Source of the DNA: JAEVLT01 sp964484065
GTDB taxonomy: Bacteria > Bacillota > Bacilli > Bacillales > Cytobacillaceae
Direction of reading: 5' to 3'
Assembly (NCBI GenBank): GCA_964484065.1
Contig: CAZAEW010000010.1
Location: 25,698 to 89,697 of the forward strand
DNA: 64,000 nt
The position numbers and the translations under genes were made by a program. Under the pieces are notes generated by a model, which saw nothing but the letters and a program-made list of their open reading frames with translations, was not told the DNA's origin and made no database searches. Shown in pieces: positions 16,403-25,487 of the stretch; the stretch's first letter is position 1, and the number at the start of each line of letters is the position of its first letter.

Positions 16403-18022
16403 TTAGACGGGCAGCCGCAATTTTCGAGTGATCCGTTCGATTCTGCTGCCAAATAAACGATAGGCAAGTTTGCTCTTTAGACCTAAATAAAAATAAATTC
16501 CTGCCCCTACAAATACACAAATTATAATCATAATCATTGATTGAGCTTTTGATTCAGGATTTAGGAACAGTTCTAAGAGCTTTAATGTCATTTCTGTAGC
16601 AGCCCACATTACTCCTGAAAACATAACAATTAACGTACATCTCCGCAGTACAAGGCGGAATGGATAGCGCGAGTACATCTTAATGACAACTAAATTAATA
16701 ATGATAGAAGCAGTGTAGCCAATCGCTGTTGCTAAAACCGCCCCCTGTGTTTCCATTGCTTTAATTAACGGTATATTTAAGCTTAGTTTTAGTAAAAGCC
16801 CAAAAAGTAAACTCAATATTGTAAAGCGCTGCTCGTTGATTCCCTGCAATATAGCCGCGGTAACCTGATATAGAGCAAATAAGACGGCAACTGGGGCATA
16901 TGTCCTTAACACAGCAATACCAAGCGGATCGTGCTCATAAAATACCGTATAAATAGGTTCTGCTAATAGCGATAAACCAAGCACTGCCGGAAGCGTTAAA
17001 AACAATAAAACTTGAAACGCTTGATCCAGCTGATGGGTCATATCTTTCCGGTCATTCGCCACAAATGCCTTCGTAACACTCGGAACAAGGGTTAATGAAA
17101 AGGCGGTTGCAAGCGAAACCGGAATAATCACGATTTTTTGTGATTCAAAGTTTAAAATAGAAAAAGCCGTATCTGCCAATTTTGTTTGCCCAATCGCATC
17201 CATTGCCCGAGTAAACGTGATTTGATCAATAAATTGATATAAAGGGTTTGCGATCCCGACAAAAACAAATGGAGCTGCATAAATAAAAATTTCTTTATAA
17301 ATCTGCGGCAATGAAATATTAACAGTTCCTTTGTCTTGTAATAAAAGCTCATCCAAGTAGCGTTTTCTAGTAAACCAATACCAAAAAAGGACAGCTAAAC
17401 CGCCAAGCGCACCAATAAAAGCGGCAAAAGTTGAGACACTTACTGCATTCACAATTCCGCCGTGCATCATCTGCAAAACAACATAGGCTCCTGCCAAGGT
17501 AAATAGAATCCGGACGATCTGTTCGACTACCTGTGAAACGGCAGACGGCCCCATCGATTGATGTCCCTGGAAGAAGCCTCTGATTAAACTCATAAACGGA
17601 ACGACGATCAAGGCCCAGCTTACTGCCCGCATAACAGTTGTAACTTCATCGATACTAAACGCGTGTTTTTTGTCGCTGCCAATGCTCATTTCTGCCAACA
17701 AAGGCGATGCAAAATACATGACCAAAAAAGAAGCAAAGCCTGTTAACATCATAATCACTAATCCTGATTTAAACAGCTTTCTTCCGACAGCGTATTCTTC
17801 CAAAGCATTATATTTTGAAATAAATTTGGAAACGGCAAGCGGAACACCAGCTGTGGCAATACTTATAAAGATCGTATACGGAACATATCCGTAGTTATAA
17901 AGCTGTGTCCCATGCTTTCCTACAATTTGATAAAATGGTATAACATAAAATAAACCGATTATTTTAGAAAGAATGGTTCCTATGGTTAAAATAAACGTCC
18001 CTCTTAAAAGCTTTGACGACAT
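16403..18022 (-). CDS. murJ: Lipid II flippase of the MurJ/SpoVB family (YtgP)
   Basis: An integral membrane protein of 539 residues with about 14 transmembrane segments, of the polysaccharide biosynthesis/MATE-like superfamily. It begins MSSKLLRGTFILTIGTILSKIIGLFYVIPFYQIVG and has AGVPLAVSKFISKYNA, a signature of the Bacillus SpoVB/YtgP group. In B. subtilis YtgP has been shown to be the MurJ that moves lipid II across the membrane. The ATG at 18022 has AGGAG ten bases upstream. It probably forms an operon with the pseudouridine synthase gene. SpoVB-type paralogues are related, so the exact orthology rests on context. Confidence 0.88.
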   Translation of the reverse strand: MSSKLLRGTFILTIGTILSKIIGLFYVIPFYQIVGKHGTQLYNYGYVPYTIFISIATAGVPLAVSKFISKYNALEEYAVGRKLFKSGLVIMMLTGFASFLVMYFASPLLAEMSIGSDKKHAFSIDEVTTVMRAVSWALIVVPFMSLIRGFFQGHQSMGPSAVSQVVEQIVRILFTLAGAYVVLQMMHGGIVNAVSVSTFAAFIGALGGLAVLFWYWFTRKRYLDELLLQDKGTVNISLPQIYKEIFIYAAPFVFVGIANPLYQFIDQITFTRAMDAIGQTKLADTAFSILNFESQKIVIIPVSLATAFSLTLVPSVTKAFVANDRKDMTHQLDQAFQVLLFLTLPAVLGLSLLAEPIYTVFYEHDPLGIAVLRTYAPVAVLFALYQVTAAILQGINEQRFTILSLLFGLLLKLSLNIPLIKAMETQGAVLATAIGYTASIIINLVVIKMYSRYPFRLVLRRCTLIVMFSGVMWAATEMTLKLLELFLNPESKAQSMIMIIICVFVGAGIYFYLGLKSKLAYRLFGSRIERITRKLRLPV

Positions 18023-18189
18023 ATAATCTCTTCTCCTAGGAAAAAATGAGGTTTTTTTGCACACTATTAGTAGTGTACAACTTCTTTTCAAACGGCGCTA
18101 TAACAAACAGATTAAATTTTATCGTTTAGAACGCTTACATATAATTAGTTTACCCTTATTGTAAAAATCGTAAAATAGAGGTGAAAATG

Positions 18190-19458
18190 ATGGAATATGA
18201 TGTAATCGTCATCGGCGGCGGACCTTCTGGATTAATGGCAGCAATTGCCGCCGGAGAAAAAGGCGCCAAAGTTCTGCTCATTGATAAAGGAGACAAACTG
18301 GGCAGAAAACTGGCAATCTCCGGCGGAGGACGCTGCAATGTAACCAATCGGCTTCCCATTGATGAAGTGATTAAACACCTTCCAGGAAACGGAAAATTTC
18401 TATACAGTGCTTTTTCAATTTTTAATAATGAAGATATTATCCGATTTTTTGAGAATTTAGGAGTCACTCTAAAAGAAGAGGACCACGGGCGGATGTTTCC
18501 TGCTTCCAATGATGCTCAATCTGTTGTCAATGCCCTTTTAGCAAAGTTAGAAAAACTGAATGTCAGGGTTTTTAAAAACTCTTCTGTAAAAGAGATTGTT
18601 TATGAAAATGGTGCTGTATCTTCAGTCCTCTTGACCGATGGAAATAAAATACGTACAAAAGCTGTTGTCGTTGCAGCCGGCGGTAAGTCTGTTCCTCATA
18701 CCGGTTCTACCGGGGACGGGTACGCTTGGGCGGAGAAAGCAGGGCATACCATTACTGAGCTGTATCCGACAGAAGTACCGGTTACTTCCAATGAACCGTT
18801 TATAAAGGCAAAAACATTACAAGGTCTGTCATTAAGAGATATCACTTTAAGCGTTCTAAATCCAAAAGGAAAGCCGCTTATTTCTCACCGGATGGATATG
18901 ATTTTCACTCATTTTGGGCTCAGCGGCCCGGCCGTCCTGCGCTGCAGCCAATTTGTCATTAAGGCGATGAAAAAGTGGAAGTTAAATGAAGCAACGATGA
19001 GCCTTGATGTTCTCCCTGACAAAACGGAAGAAGCTGTTTTTCAAGAATTGGTAAAGCTGATTAAGGATGAACCGAAAAAAAACATTAAAAACATTTTAAA
19101 AGGTTATCTTCCAGAGCGGTATCTTCTCTTTCTTCTTGAGCAAAGTAAAATCGATGTAAATGAGCAAGGCGGAACGATTCCCAATGAAAGCATTCGTGCC
19201 TTTGCCAAAAACTGCAAGCATTTTACGTTTAAAGTTAACGGAACCCTTCCGCTGGAAAAAGCATTTGTAACAGGCGGGGGTGTATCTGTTAAAGAGATTG
19301 AGCCGAAAACGATGGCTTCCAAACTCATGAAGGGACTTTATTTTTGCGGAGAAATCCTTGATGTGCACGGATATACCGGCGGTTATAATATTACCGCAGC
19401 CATGGTGACAGGACGCCTGGCAGGAGGAAATGCAGTCTGCTGCGCAAAATCCCTATAA
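18190..19458 (+). CDS. ytfP: HI0933-type NAD(P)/FAD-dependent oxidoreductase YtfP
   Basis: A flavoprotein of about 422 residues. The N-terminal dinucleotide-binding motif is MEYDVIVIGGGPSGLMAAIAAGEKGAKVLLIDK, followed by LGRKLAISGGGRCNVTN and the C-terminal YFCGEILDVHGYTGGYNITAAMVTGRLAG, all typical of the HI0933/YhiN group. The natural substrate is unknown. The ribosome site GAGGTGA at 18178-18184 fits the ATG at 18190; in-frame GTG and ATG codons lie one to three codons upstream. It is a single gene with a terminator shared with the convergent ger operon. Confidence 0.9.
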   Translation: MEYDVIVIGGGPSGLMAAIAAGEKGAKVLLIDKGDKLGRKLAISGGGRCNVTNRLPIDEVIKHLPGNGKFLYSAFSIFNNEDIIRFFENLGVTLKEEDHGRMFPASNDAQSVVNALLAKLEKLNVRVFKNSSVKEIVYENGAVSSVLLTDGNKIRTKAVVVAAGGKSVPHTGSTGDGYAWAEKAGHTITELYPTEVPVTSNEPFIKAKTLQGLSLRDITLSVLNPKGKPLISHRMDMIFTHFGLSGPAVLRCSQFVIKAMKKWKLNEATMSLDVLPDKTEEAVFQELVKLIKDEPKKNIKNILKGYLPERYLLFLLEQSKIDVNEQGGTIPNESIRAFAKNCKHFTFKVNGTLPLEKAFVTGGGVSVKEIEPKTMASKLMKGLYFCGEILDVHGYTGGYNITAAMVTGRLAGGNAVCCAKSL

Positions 19459-19465
19459 AATGAAT

Positions 19466-19498
19466 AGCCCTAGCCAGTTAAATTTATTGGTTAGGGCT
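19466..19498. terminator. Bidirectional terminator between ytfP and the ger operon
   Basis: AGCCCTAGCCA and TGGTTAGGGCT form an 11-base-pair stem with one G-U pair. It overlaps the stop codon of the gerB-type gene. Confidence 0.7.
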
Positions 19499-20602
19499 TT
19501 GTTCTGCACGGCTTGCTATTAACTTTTTCTTGAATAAAAAACCAAGTATCGCCAAAAAGATGGGCAGACCATAACCGATTGCCATCGAAATGGTCACCCA
19601 GGATGTTTCCAAATAATTGATTGCCCGCTGGTGATCAAGAACAACCCAATATCCGAAAGCACTCACAATCATACTGACAGGGATAATAACAGGTTTTTCA
19701 TTTTTAAATCCAAATAACTTTTTAATCGAAACCGTTGCACAATAGAATGTAATCATAATTTGCGATAGCACGGAAATGGCAAACAGGGCAACCATAATCA
19801 TCTCATAACGGTGAATAAATAAGCCGATTTCTGCACTTCGGGCCATTTGCATACAAGAGACAATATATTGGGCCGTTACCTCTGGTGTTAACACGCCAGC
19901 CTCCAGGAATGGCCAAATGACAACAATCAAAAATCCGAGAAGGATGCCCCTGCGACCAGATTTCCCCCATTGCTGCTGATTGTTTACGATCGGTAAGAGG
20001 ATAGCTGCCATCATGGTTGACATCGCCCAATCGGTGTTATTAAAACGGCTTGCCCACAACGTTGGAACGAATCCATGACGAAGTACAGGCATCAGCTCCC
20101 TTATATCGAAGTTGGAAACTGAACCCATGAACAAAATGACATTAAAGATTGCAATGGAAAACACCCCAATAATTGCCAGCCTGGCAATCACTTCTATTCC
20201 ATGGTAAAGACCGAATATCCCCATAATCATGCCGGCGATCACAAAAATAACAGTCGGTGCCTCCGGCAAAAAGTAATCTTTTAAATGGTAAACAAAGGTG
20301 ATAAAAACGGCTCCGCTTGCACCTAAAAAAAAGCAAAATCCAATAACGCAGATTAATTTCCCGAACCATTTTCCTAATAGAAGTTCACTTTGTTCAAATA
20401 TATTAAATTTGGGGGCTTTGCGAATAATAAAAACAGTCAAAAGCATGACGAGAGAACCTTGGAGCGCTGAAAAAAAAGAGGAAATCCACATATCACTTCC
20501 CACTTCTCTGGCCATGGACCCTTGTGTTAAGCCGATCCCTTTGGGGTAAACCAAATTTATGATTAATGCGATAAACATGCTGTTTGATATTCCTACTTTC
20601 AT
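19484..20602 (-). CDS. GerAB/GerKB-type germinant receptor permease subunit
   Basis: A membrane protein of 372 residues with about ten transmembrane segments, in the endospore germination permease family within the APC superfamily. It starts MKVGISNSMFIALIINLVYPKGIG, typical of GerB subunits, and contains SNFDIRELMPVLRHGF and FEAGVLTPEV-like segments. In receptors of this type the B subunit binds the germinant amino acid in the spore inner membrane. It is the last gene of an A-C-B operon, separated from the C gene by one base. The germinant cannot be predicted. Confidence 0.9.
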   Translation of the reverse strand: MKVGISNSMFIALIINLVYPKGIGLTQGSMAREVGSDMWISSFFSALQGSLVMLLTVFIIRKAPKFNIFEQSELLLGKWFGKLICVIGFCFFLGASGAVFITFVYHLKDYFLPEAPTVIFVIAGMIMGIFGLYHGIEVIARLAIIGVFSIAIFNVILFMGSVSNFDIRELMPVLRHGFVPTLWASRFNNTDWAMSTMMAAILLPIVNNQQQWGKSGRRGILLGFLIVVIWPFLEAGVLTPEVTAQYIVSCMQMARSAEIGLFIHRYEMIMVALFAISVLSQIMITFYCATVSIKKLFGFKNEKPVIIPVSMIVSAFGYWVVLDHQRAINYLETSWVTISMAIGYGLPIFLAILGFLFKKKLIASRAEQSPNQ

Positions 20603-20603
20603 T

Positions 20604-21815
20604 TTACCTGTTTGTACCTCCTCCTTGTTTTGTCGGCTTCAAAAGTAAAACAGCATCTCTTATCTCCGCTTTCGACTTAATTGTATATTCTGTTGCAGGA
20701 AAGACCCCTTCCCACTTCCTCTCCATTTTCCTCCATTCACTGGGATATTTATTCATAAACACCTTGCCGAGTTCAAGAAAATCAGATTGATATTCTTTTA
20801 TGGATTTATTTAAAACAATTTCTATTTCTTTCTTTTGAACGTTTTCCATTTCACGTTTTAGCGCTTTTTCCGTTTTTATATTATAAATGGAATACGGACA
20901 ATCTGATTCAACTACACTTCCAGTAGTCGAGTACGAAATCGTATAAAAAGGTTTATTATTTTTTAAAGAAGGTGTTATAAAAAATTTTTGATTTTTTACC
21001 TCAACCGTCATTTTTTTTGTTTTTTCTTGAGGACATTTCAGTATCAATACCCGGGTATTCAATGGTTCAATAAAGGGAAGCAGTCCCGAAACCTCGCCTG
21101 GCATCAACGTTCCCACAAGCTTATCCTTTTTAAAGACACCCGCTCCGGCCAGCTCAATTTGTTCATAAGCACCTGCCTGTCCGGGCTTTTTATTGGAAAC
21201 TCCCCGGTCGATCAGTTTCACTCTTGCCAGCACCGGCTGAGAACTATCACTTAAATAAGCTGCTTGTAAATCAAGCATTTGTGTTTTTGGTGCTTTAACG
21301 GAAACAGTAGTATAGCGAAACAGCTTATCTAATGCTTCTCCAGGGACTACTTCTAAACCAGTCAGCGTTGAAACAACCGTGCTTGCTTGATCGGGTGTTA
21401 CCACCACCCATGTCCTCATTCGAAGCTCAGGATTGCGGGTAAAAAAATCAATAATGTCCCTTATCCCTTGTTTCGCTAATTTTTCATTAATAACAATGAT
21501 AAAATTGTGCGCCCAAAACACTCTTCTAGATGAGTATGTTGATAAATTGCGAATGGCTTGAAAGAGGGTTTCTCCTTCTGCAGAAGCTGACCATACAGCA
21601 TCCCCCGTTTGTGCGGAAGGTGCCCCGGTTTGGCCTCGGGCATCTCCCGGTCTTGCTATTTGGGTGGTGATCTTGATTTGACCATTTTTTCCTTTATCAA
21701 GTCCAACAGCCATCACAATTGCTAAATCATTCAATTCCCGTTTTCCAACACTGCATCCGGAAATAACAAGAGCAATGACTGGCAGCATTAGCAGTACTTT
21801 ATATTTCGACTGCAT
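20604..21815 (-). CDS. Ger(x)C-family germinant receptor lipoprotein
   Basis: A lipoprotein of about 403 residues. The signal peptide ends in the lipobox VISGC with the lipidated cysteine at residue 21. The mature part has the Ger(x)C start GKRELNDLAIVMAVGLDKGKNGQIKITTQIA and the middle block SSRRVFWAHNFIIVINEKLAKQGI. The C subunit sits on the outer face of the spore inner membrane and is needed for receptor function. I chose the ATG at 21815 because GAGGTGA lies five bases upstream; the GTG at 21824 overlaps the ribosome site. Second gene of the ger operon. Confidence 0.92.
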   Translation of the reverse strand: MQSKYKVLLMLPVIALVISGCSVGKRELNDLAIVMAVGLDKGKNGQIKITTQIARPGDARGQTGAPSAQTGDAVWSASAEGETLFQAIRNLSTYSSRRVFWAHNFIIVINEKLAKQGIRDIIDFFTRNPELRMRTWVVVTPDQASTVVSTLTGLEVVPGEALDKLFRYTTVSVKAPKTQMLDLQAAYLSDSSQPVLARVKLIDRGVSNKKPGQAGAYEQIELAGAGVFKKDKLVGTLMPGEVSGLLPFIEPLNTRVLILKCPQEKTKKMTVEVKNQKFFITPSLKNNKPFYTISYSTTGSVVESDCPYSIYNIKTEKALKREMENVQKKEIEIVLNKSIKEYQSDFLELGKVFMNKYPSEWRKMERKWEGVFPATEYTIKSKAEIRDAVLLLKPTKQGGGTNR

Positions 21816-21876
21816 GTTTTTCACCTCGCTGAAGAATCATGTTGATTCCTGCTATAAGCAAACTATACTGCTTTTT

Positions 21877-23424
21877 TTAGTTTTTATTAGGCGGCTGAGG
21901 GACTTGGTTCCCCCCCAATCGATCTTCCGCACCTTCAGCAAGTTTCGGCTGACTGTTCATTCTCCACCAAGGAAAACGGATAAACACATCTTTTTGGTCT
22001 GTCGGGTTAATTGGGGCAATCGGTGCCAAGAAAGCTTCTCCAAAGGATCTTAATGATACCGCGTGTATGAGGATTAACGTTAAAACAGCAGAAAAGCCGA
22101 GCAGCCCAAACGTCCCGGAGGCAATTAACAGAGGAAAACGAATAAGCCTGATTGAAAATGACGCCTCATAATTGGGAATGGCGAAGGAGGCAATCCCGGT
22201 AATCGCAACGATAATCACCATAAACGGTGAGACAATTCCCGCCTGCACAGCTGCTTGCCCAATGACCAGCGACCCTACAATACTGACAGCCTGACCAACC
22301 GTCTTTGGCATCCTTAAGCCTGCCTCTCGGATTAATTCATAGGCAATCTCCATGATAAGAGCTTCGAGCAGGACAGGAAACGGAACAACATCTCTCCCGG
22401 CTGCAATCGTTAATGCCAATCCTGTCGGAATCATTTCCTGGTGAAAACTGACCAGCATTACATAAATGGAGGTTAAAACAAGGCTGATGAGCAAGGCAAA
22501 AAAGCGAATCAGCCGATAAAAAGTACCTGAAAAATACTTTGTATAATAATCATCACTTGCTTGCAGGTATTGCCAAAAATAAGTAGGGAGAATTAATACG
22601 AACGGTGAGTTGTCAACAAAGACGGCGACTCTGCCTTCAAGAATGGATGCAGCCACTTTATCGGGCCTCTCCGTACTTTGGACGGTCGTAAATGGTGAAA
22701 AAGGCGCATCCTCAATAAATTCCAGAACGTAGCCGGAGTCTATGATTCCATCTATCTGGATATCATTCAGCCTTTTGGTTACCTCCTCCACCAGTCCTTT
22801 TTTTACCGTTTTTTTGTGATAAACGATGTTTATAGTAGTCTTTGATTTTTTCCCGATCTCAAACGACTTGACTGCCAAATTAGGATCTTTAATCCTTCTT
22901 CTGACAAGAGATGTATTTATGCGCAGGTTTTCCGTAAAGCCATCGCGAGGGCCGATTGCAACCTGCTCTGTCTGCGGTTCTGTTACAGTCCTTTCCGACC
23001 ATCCTTTTGATGAAACCTCCAAGACTTGATTGCATTTTTCAATAATAAAAATCGTATTACCGGAAAGAATCGCACCAACTGCATCTTGAACTTTTTTTCT
23101 GATTTTCAAGTCATGTGAATTCAGAATATGTTCTTTAATTTTCTCAGGCATATTTCGATAGAAAGAGATAGACTCTTGGTTTTGATTTTGAAATAATTTA
23201 GAAGCCTTATAGTGAAACACTTCAATTGCAGATTCGATAATCGTTGTATTCACTAACCCATCAATATAAAAACACATCATCTTCACATTACTTTTTTCGT
23301 GGAAATAGAAATCTCTCGAAATTAAATCATGTTGATCTGAAAAAATATCCGTTAGGATTTTGATATTATCATCATAATTCGCTGAAAATTCCTGTTTGAG
23401 CAACTGTTCTAAATCCATTTCCAT
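21877..23424 (-). CDS. GerA/GerKA-type germinant receptor subunit A
   Basis: A protein of 515 residues. It has a hydrophilic N-terminal domain (about 1-290, with MMCFYIDGLVNTTIIESAIEVF and DAVGAILSGNTIFIIE) and a C-terminal membrane domain with about five transmembrane segments (FVDNSPFVLILPTYFWQYLQASDDYY, IPTGLALTIAAGRDVVPFPVLLEALIMEIAYELIREAGLRMP). It is the A subunit of a nutrient germinant receptor, which recent work models as an ion channel subunit. First gene of an operon in the order A-C-B, which is the gerK order rather than the gerA order, so the receptor is best called GerK-like. The C gene follows after 61 bases. Confidence 0.93.
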   Translation of the reverse strand: MEMDLEQLLKQEFSANYDDNIKILTDIFSDQHDLISRDFYFHEKSNVKMMCFYIDGLVNTTIIESAIEVFHYKASKLFQNQNQESISFYRNMPEKIKEHILNSHDLKIRKKVQDAVGAILSGNTIFIIEKCNQVLEVSSKGWSERTVTEPQTEQVAIGPRDGFTENLRINTSLVRRRIKDPNLAVKSFEIGKKSKTTINIVYHKKTVKKGLVEEVTKRLNDIQIDGIIDSGYVLEFIEDAPFSPFTTVQSTERPDKVAASILEGRVAVFVDNSPFVLILPTYFWQYLQASDDYYTKYFSGTFYRLIRFFALLISLVLTSIYVMLVSFHQEMIPTGLALTIAAGRDVVPFPVLLEALIMEIAYELIREAGLRMPKTVGQAVSIVGSLVIGQAAVQAGIVSPFMVIIVAITGIASFAIPNYEASFSIRLIRFPLLIASGTFGLLGFSAVLTLILIHAVSLRSFGEAFLAPIAPINPTDQKDVFIRFPWWRMNSQPKLAEGAEDRLGGNQVPQPPNKN

Positions 23425-23549
23425 GAGATTACCTCTTCTATTTGGTTATCGATCTGCCTGCTTAATTTTTACAAAAGCCAATAAAATTATTCATTCTCCC
23501 GTATGAAAGTAAAACTTGCGGATAAGAATAGAATAGCGAGGTGTCCTCA

Positions 23550-23720
23550 TTGAACTTTTATCATAGCTGGCTGTATGAATATGTATTGAATGCGAAATGG
23601 TTTTTATGGGTAATCGTCGGGTCTGTATTTGGCTTTAATATCCTAAGTCCGATCTTGTTTTGGTTTATTCTGAATGGCATACCGATCATAAAAAAGAGAA
23701 AGAAACAAAGGCCGTCTTAA
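23550..23720 (+). CDS. 56-residue membrane protein divergent from the ger operon (unrecognised)
   Basis: A TTG start at 23550 has GAGGTG six bases upstream. The protein begins MNFYHSWLYEYVLNAKWFLW and has one long or two short closely spaced hydrophobic segments (about residues 17-46, with a central NILSP turn) and a very basic tail KKRKKQR. I do not recognise the family. Small membrane D subunits accompany several Ger receptors, and a gene of this size next to a ger A-C-B operon fits that class, but this is only inference from size, topology and position. Confidence 0.6.
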   Translation: MNFYHSWLYEYVLNAKWFLWVIVGSVFGFNILSPILFWFILNGIPIIKKRKKQRPS

Positions 23721-23735
23721 CGAATCCAGATATCT

Positions 23736-23780
23736 TTAAAAAAAATAAAGAATCGGTCATAATCAATGGTTATGACCGAT
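23736..23780 (-). terminator. Intrinsic terminator after cse60
   Basis: On the minus strand ATCGGTCATAA and TTATGACCGAT form an 11-base-pair stem followed by TTCTTTATTTTTTTT. It includes the cse60 stop codon. Confidence 0.75.
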
Positions 23781-23955
23781 AAATAATCATGGCTGTAAAA
23801 CAATAGATTTGTTCTTCTTCATCCTCTTCCGGAATGGCGGCTACATTATATTTAATATCTACTAATTTTCTCTCATCAAGCCCTTTTAAAAAACGATTCA
23901 TTTCTTTTTCCAAATCCTTTTCATGCTCCCGGTCAAATAATTTAACTTGGATCAT
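23770..23955 (-). CDS. cse60: Sporulation protein Cse60
   Basis: A protein of 61 residues, MIQVKLFDREHEKDLEKEMN onward, with an acidic EEDEEEQIYCFTAMIIYRS ending. It matches B. subtilis Cse60 in size and throughout, including HEKDLE, KLVDIKY and the QIYCF(T/S)AMIIYR ending. In B. subtilis cse60 is transcribed by sigma-E in the mother cell, and its exact role is unknown. A GGGGAGG ribosome site precedes the ATG. I do not see a convincing sigma-E promoter, although the AT-rich gap upstream would allow one. Confidence 0.88.
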   Translation of the reverse strand: MIQVKLFDREHEKDLEKEMNRFLKGLDERKLVDIKYNVAAIPEEDEEEQIYCFTAMIIYRS

Positions 23956-24180
23956 CCTGCTCCTCCCCTTTCATTAACATCTTTTCCTATTTTCTGAATT
24001 TTATAATTACTGATTATGAATATCTGTTGTTACCAACATAGTTGAAGGGGAAAATTTAAGAAAATTTTAAGATTTAGGATGTAGAGTACAAATATAGATA
24101 AACAAATTCATTTTTCTGTTTACCTTTTTATTAATAGAAGTTATTTAATAAAAGAATCTTTTTCGAAAGGAGCCTTCCAA

Positions 24181-24594
24181 TTGGACAAAAAGCAATTTAC
24201 CTCCTGGGGAGTCAGCTTTGGGAGCGTCGCGCTTGTTGCAGGAATGGTATCATACCTTGGATTAACAACTCCAGCTAAGACAAAACAAAATAATAAAATC
24301 GTCAGCCAGACACCTGCTGCTGGACAAAATTCGAATCAACAGTCACCGCCGCAGCAGTCAAACGAAAATGACGAAAATTCATTTAGTGATGACAATGAGT
24401 CATCTCAAAACTCTTGGGATGATAACACTGGGTCATCTCAGAACTCTTCCAGTGATGATCAGCCTTTTCAAGACAATTCCAGATCCACTTTTGATAACAG
24501 CGGAGCGGCGCAAAATAACGGCGGATTTGCTGATGGAGGCCGAGGGTTTTCCGGGCATCACCAAAATTTTGATACGACGACAGGTGGAACCTGA
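24181..24594 (+). CDS. Membrane-anchored Ser/Asn/Asp-rich low-complexity protein (ApbE cluster)
   Basis: A protein of 137 residues with a TTG start and GGAG ribosome site. Residues 10-28 are hydrophobic (GVSFGSVALVAGMVSYLGL) and probably anchor or export it. The remainder is a disordered, acidic region rich in S, N, D, Q and G with a repeated DDN-SSQNS pattern, ending GFSGHHQNFDTTTGGT. I see no flavinylation motif of the SGATxT type and no lipobox. Its stop codon overlaps the apbE start (TGATG), so it is translationally coupled to an electron-transfer cluster. No family recognised. Confidence 0.75.
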   Translation: MDKKQFTSWGVSFGSVALVAGMVSYLGLTTPAKTKQNNKIVSQTPAAGQNSNQQSPPQQSNENDENSFSDDNESSQNSWDDNTGSSQNSSSDDQPFQDNSRSTFDNSGAAQNNGGFADGGRGFSGHHQNFDTTTGGT

Positions 24595-25487
24595 TGAATA
24601 ATTATCAATTCAATTCAATGAGCACCATGGTACGAATTTCAATTACTCACGAACTTTTTGCCAATGATCTTATGCCGGTTTACAAGCTGTTTGCATTAAC
24701 CGAAGATACTTGCAGCCGTTTTAAAGAGGATAGTGAACTCATGCGGCTAAACCGCCAAATTGGAAAGGAAATCGGCGTTTCAAGCACGATGTTTTCTATC
24801 TTAAAAAACGCATTGGCGTTTTTCCGGGAAACAAATGGGATATTTAATCCCGGCATTCTGGGGGCACTTGAAAATAGCGGCTATAACAAATCAATTGAAT
24901 ATATAAAAGATCAAGACATCGAAAGGGCAAACATTTCGCTTCCAGCACCAGAGTTTGCTCTGCCTTATGAATTAGATGAAAGGAACCAAACGGTCTTTTT
25001 GCATACAAAAATCGATTTAGGTGGCATCGCAAAAGGCTGGGTGATCGATCAGGCTGCTGAGCTGTTAACAGCATATGGATCCGGCTTTATTAATGTTGGA
25101 GGAGATATCCGGGTCTTCGGAACTTTGCCAAGGGCATTAAATATCGGAATTGAGGATCCATTTGATCCGAAAAGCATGATTGATGGCATTCAAATTTCAA
25201 GAGGGGCAGTTGCGACCTCTACAAGCTTAAAAAGAAAGTGGAAAATTAATGGGGAACACAACCATCACCTCATTGATATACACACAGGAGCACCTTCAAA
25301 AAGCGGGATCGTTTCCGCAACCGTTACAGCCCCTACTGCTATGGAAGCCGATGTCTGGGCAAAAGTTACTCTGCTTTTAGGAGAAGAGCAAGGGAAAGCC
25401 TGGATTTCAAGGAAAGGGGAAAAAGGAGTTTTAATCAGCAGAACAAAAGAAATATGGAAAGGAGGAAAGGACCATGCAGATGCTTGA
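24594..25487 (+). CDS. apbE: FAD:protein FMN transferase (ApbE family), apparently without signal peptide
   Basis: ApbE attaches FMN covalently to threonine or serine of target proteins, using FAD. The protein of 297 residues has the family blocks FNSMSTMVRISI, DTCSRFKEDSELMRLNR, FNPGILGALENSGY, IDLGGIAKGWVIDQAAELL, FINVGGDIRVFG and HHLIDIHTGAPSKSGIVSATVTAPTAMEADVWAKV (about residues 222-256). Most bacterial ApbE proteins are exported lipoproteins; this one begins directly with the catalytic domain, so it looks cytosolic. It overlaps the preceding gene by one base and the following ferric-reductase-like gene by 14 bases, a tightly coupled operon. Confidence 0.9.
   Translation: MNNYQFNSMSTMVRISITHELFANDLMPVYKLFALTEDTCSRFKEDSELMRLNRQIGKEIGVSSTMFSILKNALAFFRETNGIFNPGILGALENSGYNKSIEYIKDQDIERANISLPAPEFALPYELDERNQTVFLHTKIDLGGIAKGWVIDQAAELLTAYGSGFINVGGDIRVFGTLPRALNIGIEDPFDPKSMIDGIQISRGAVATSTSLKRKWKINGEHNHHLIDIHTGAPSKSGIVSATVTAPTAMEADVWAKVTLLLGEEQGKAWISRKGEKGVLISRTKEIWKGGKDHADA

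Noticed and set aside
24181..24594. Flavinylated FMN-binding protein partner of ApbE
   Set aside because: No SGATxT-type attachment motif or FMN-binding fold is visible; the sequence is low in complexity.
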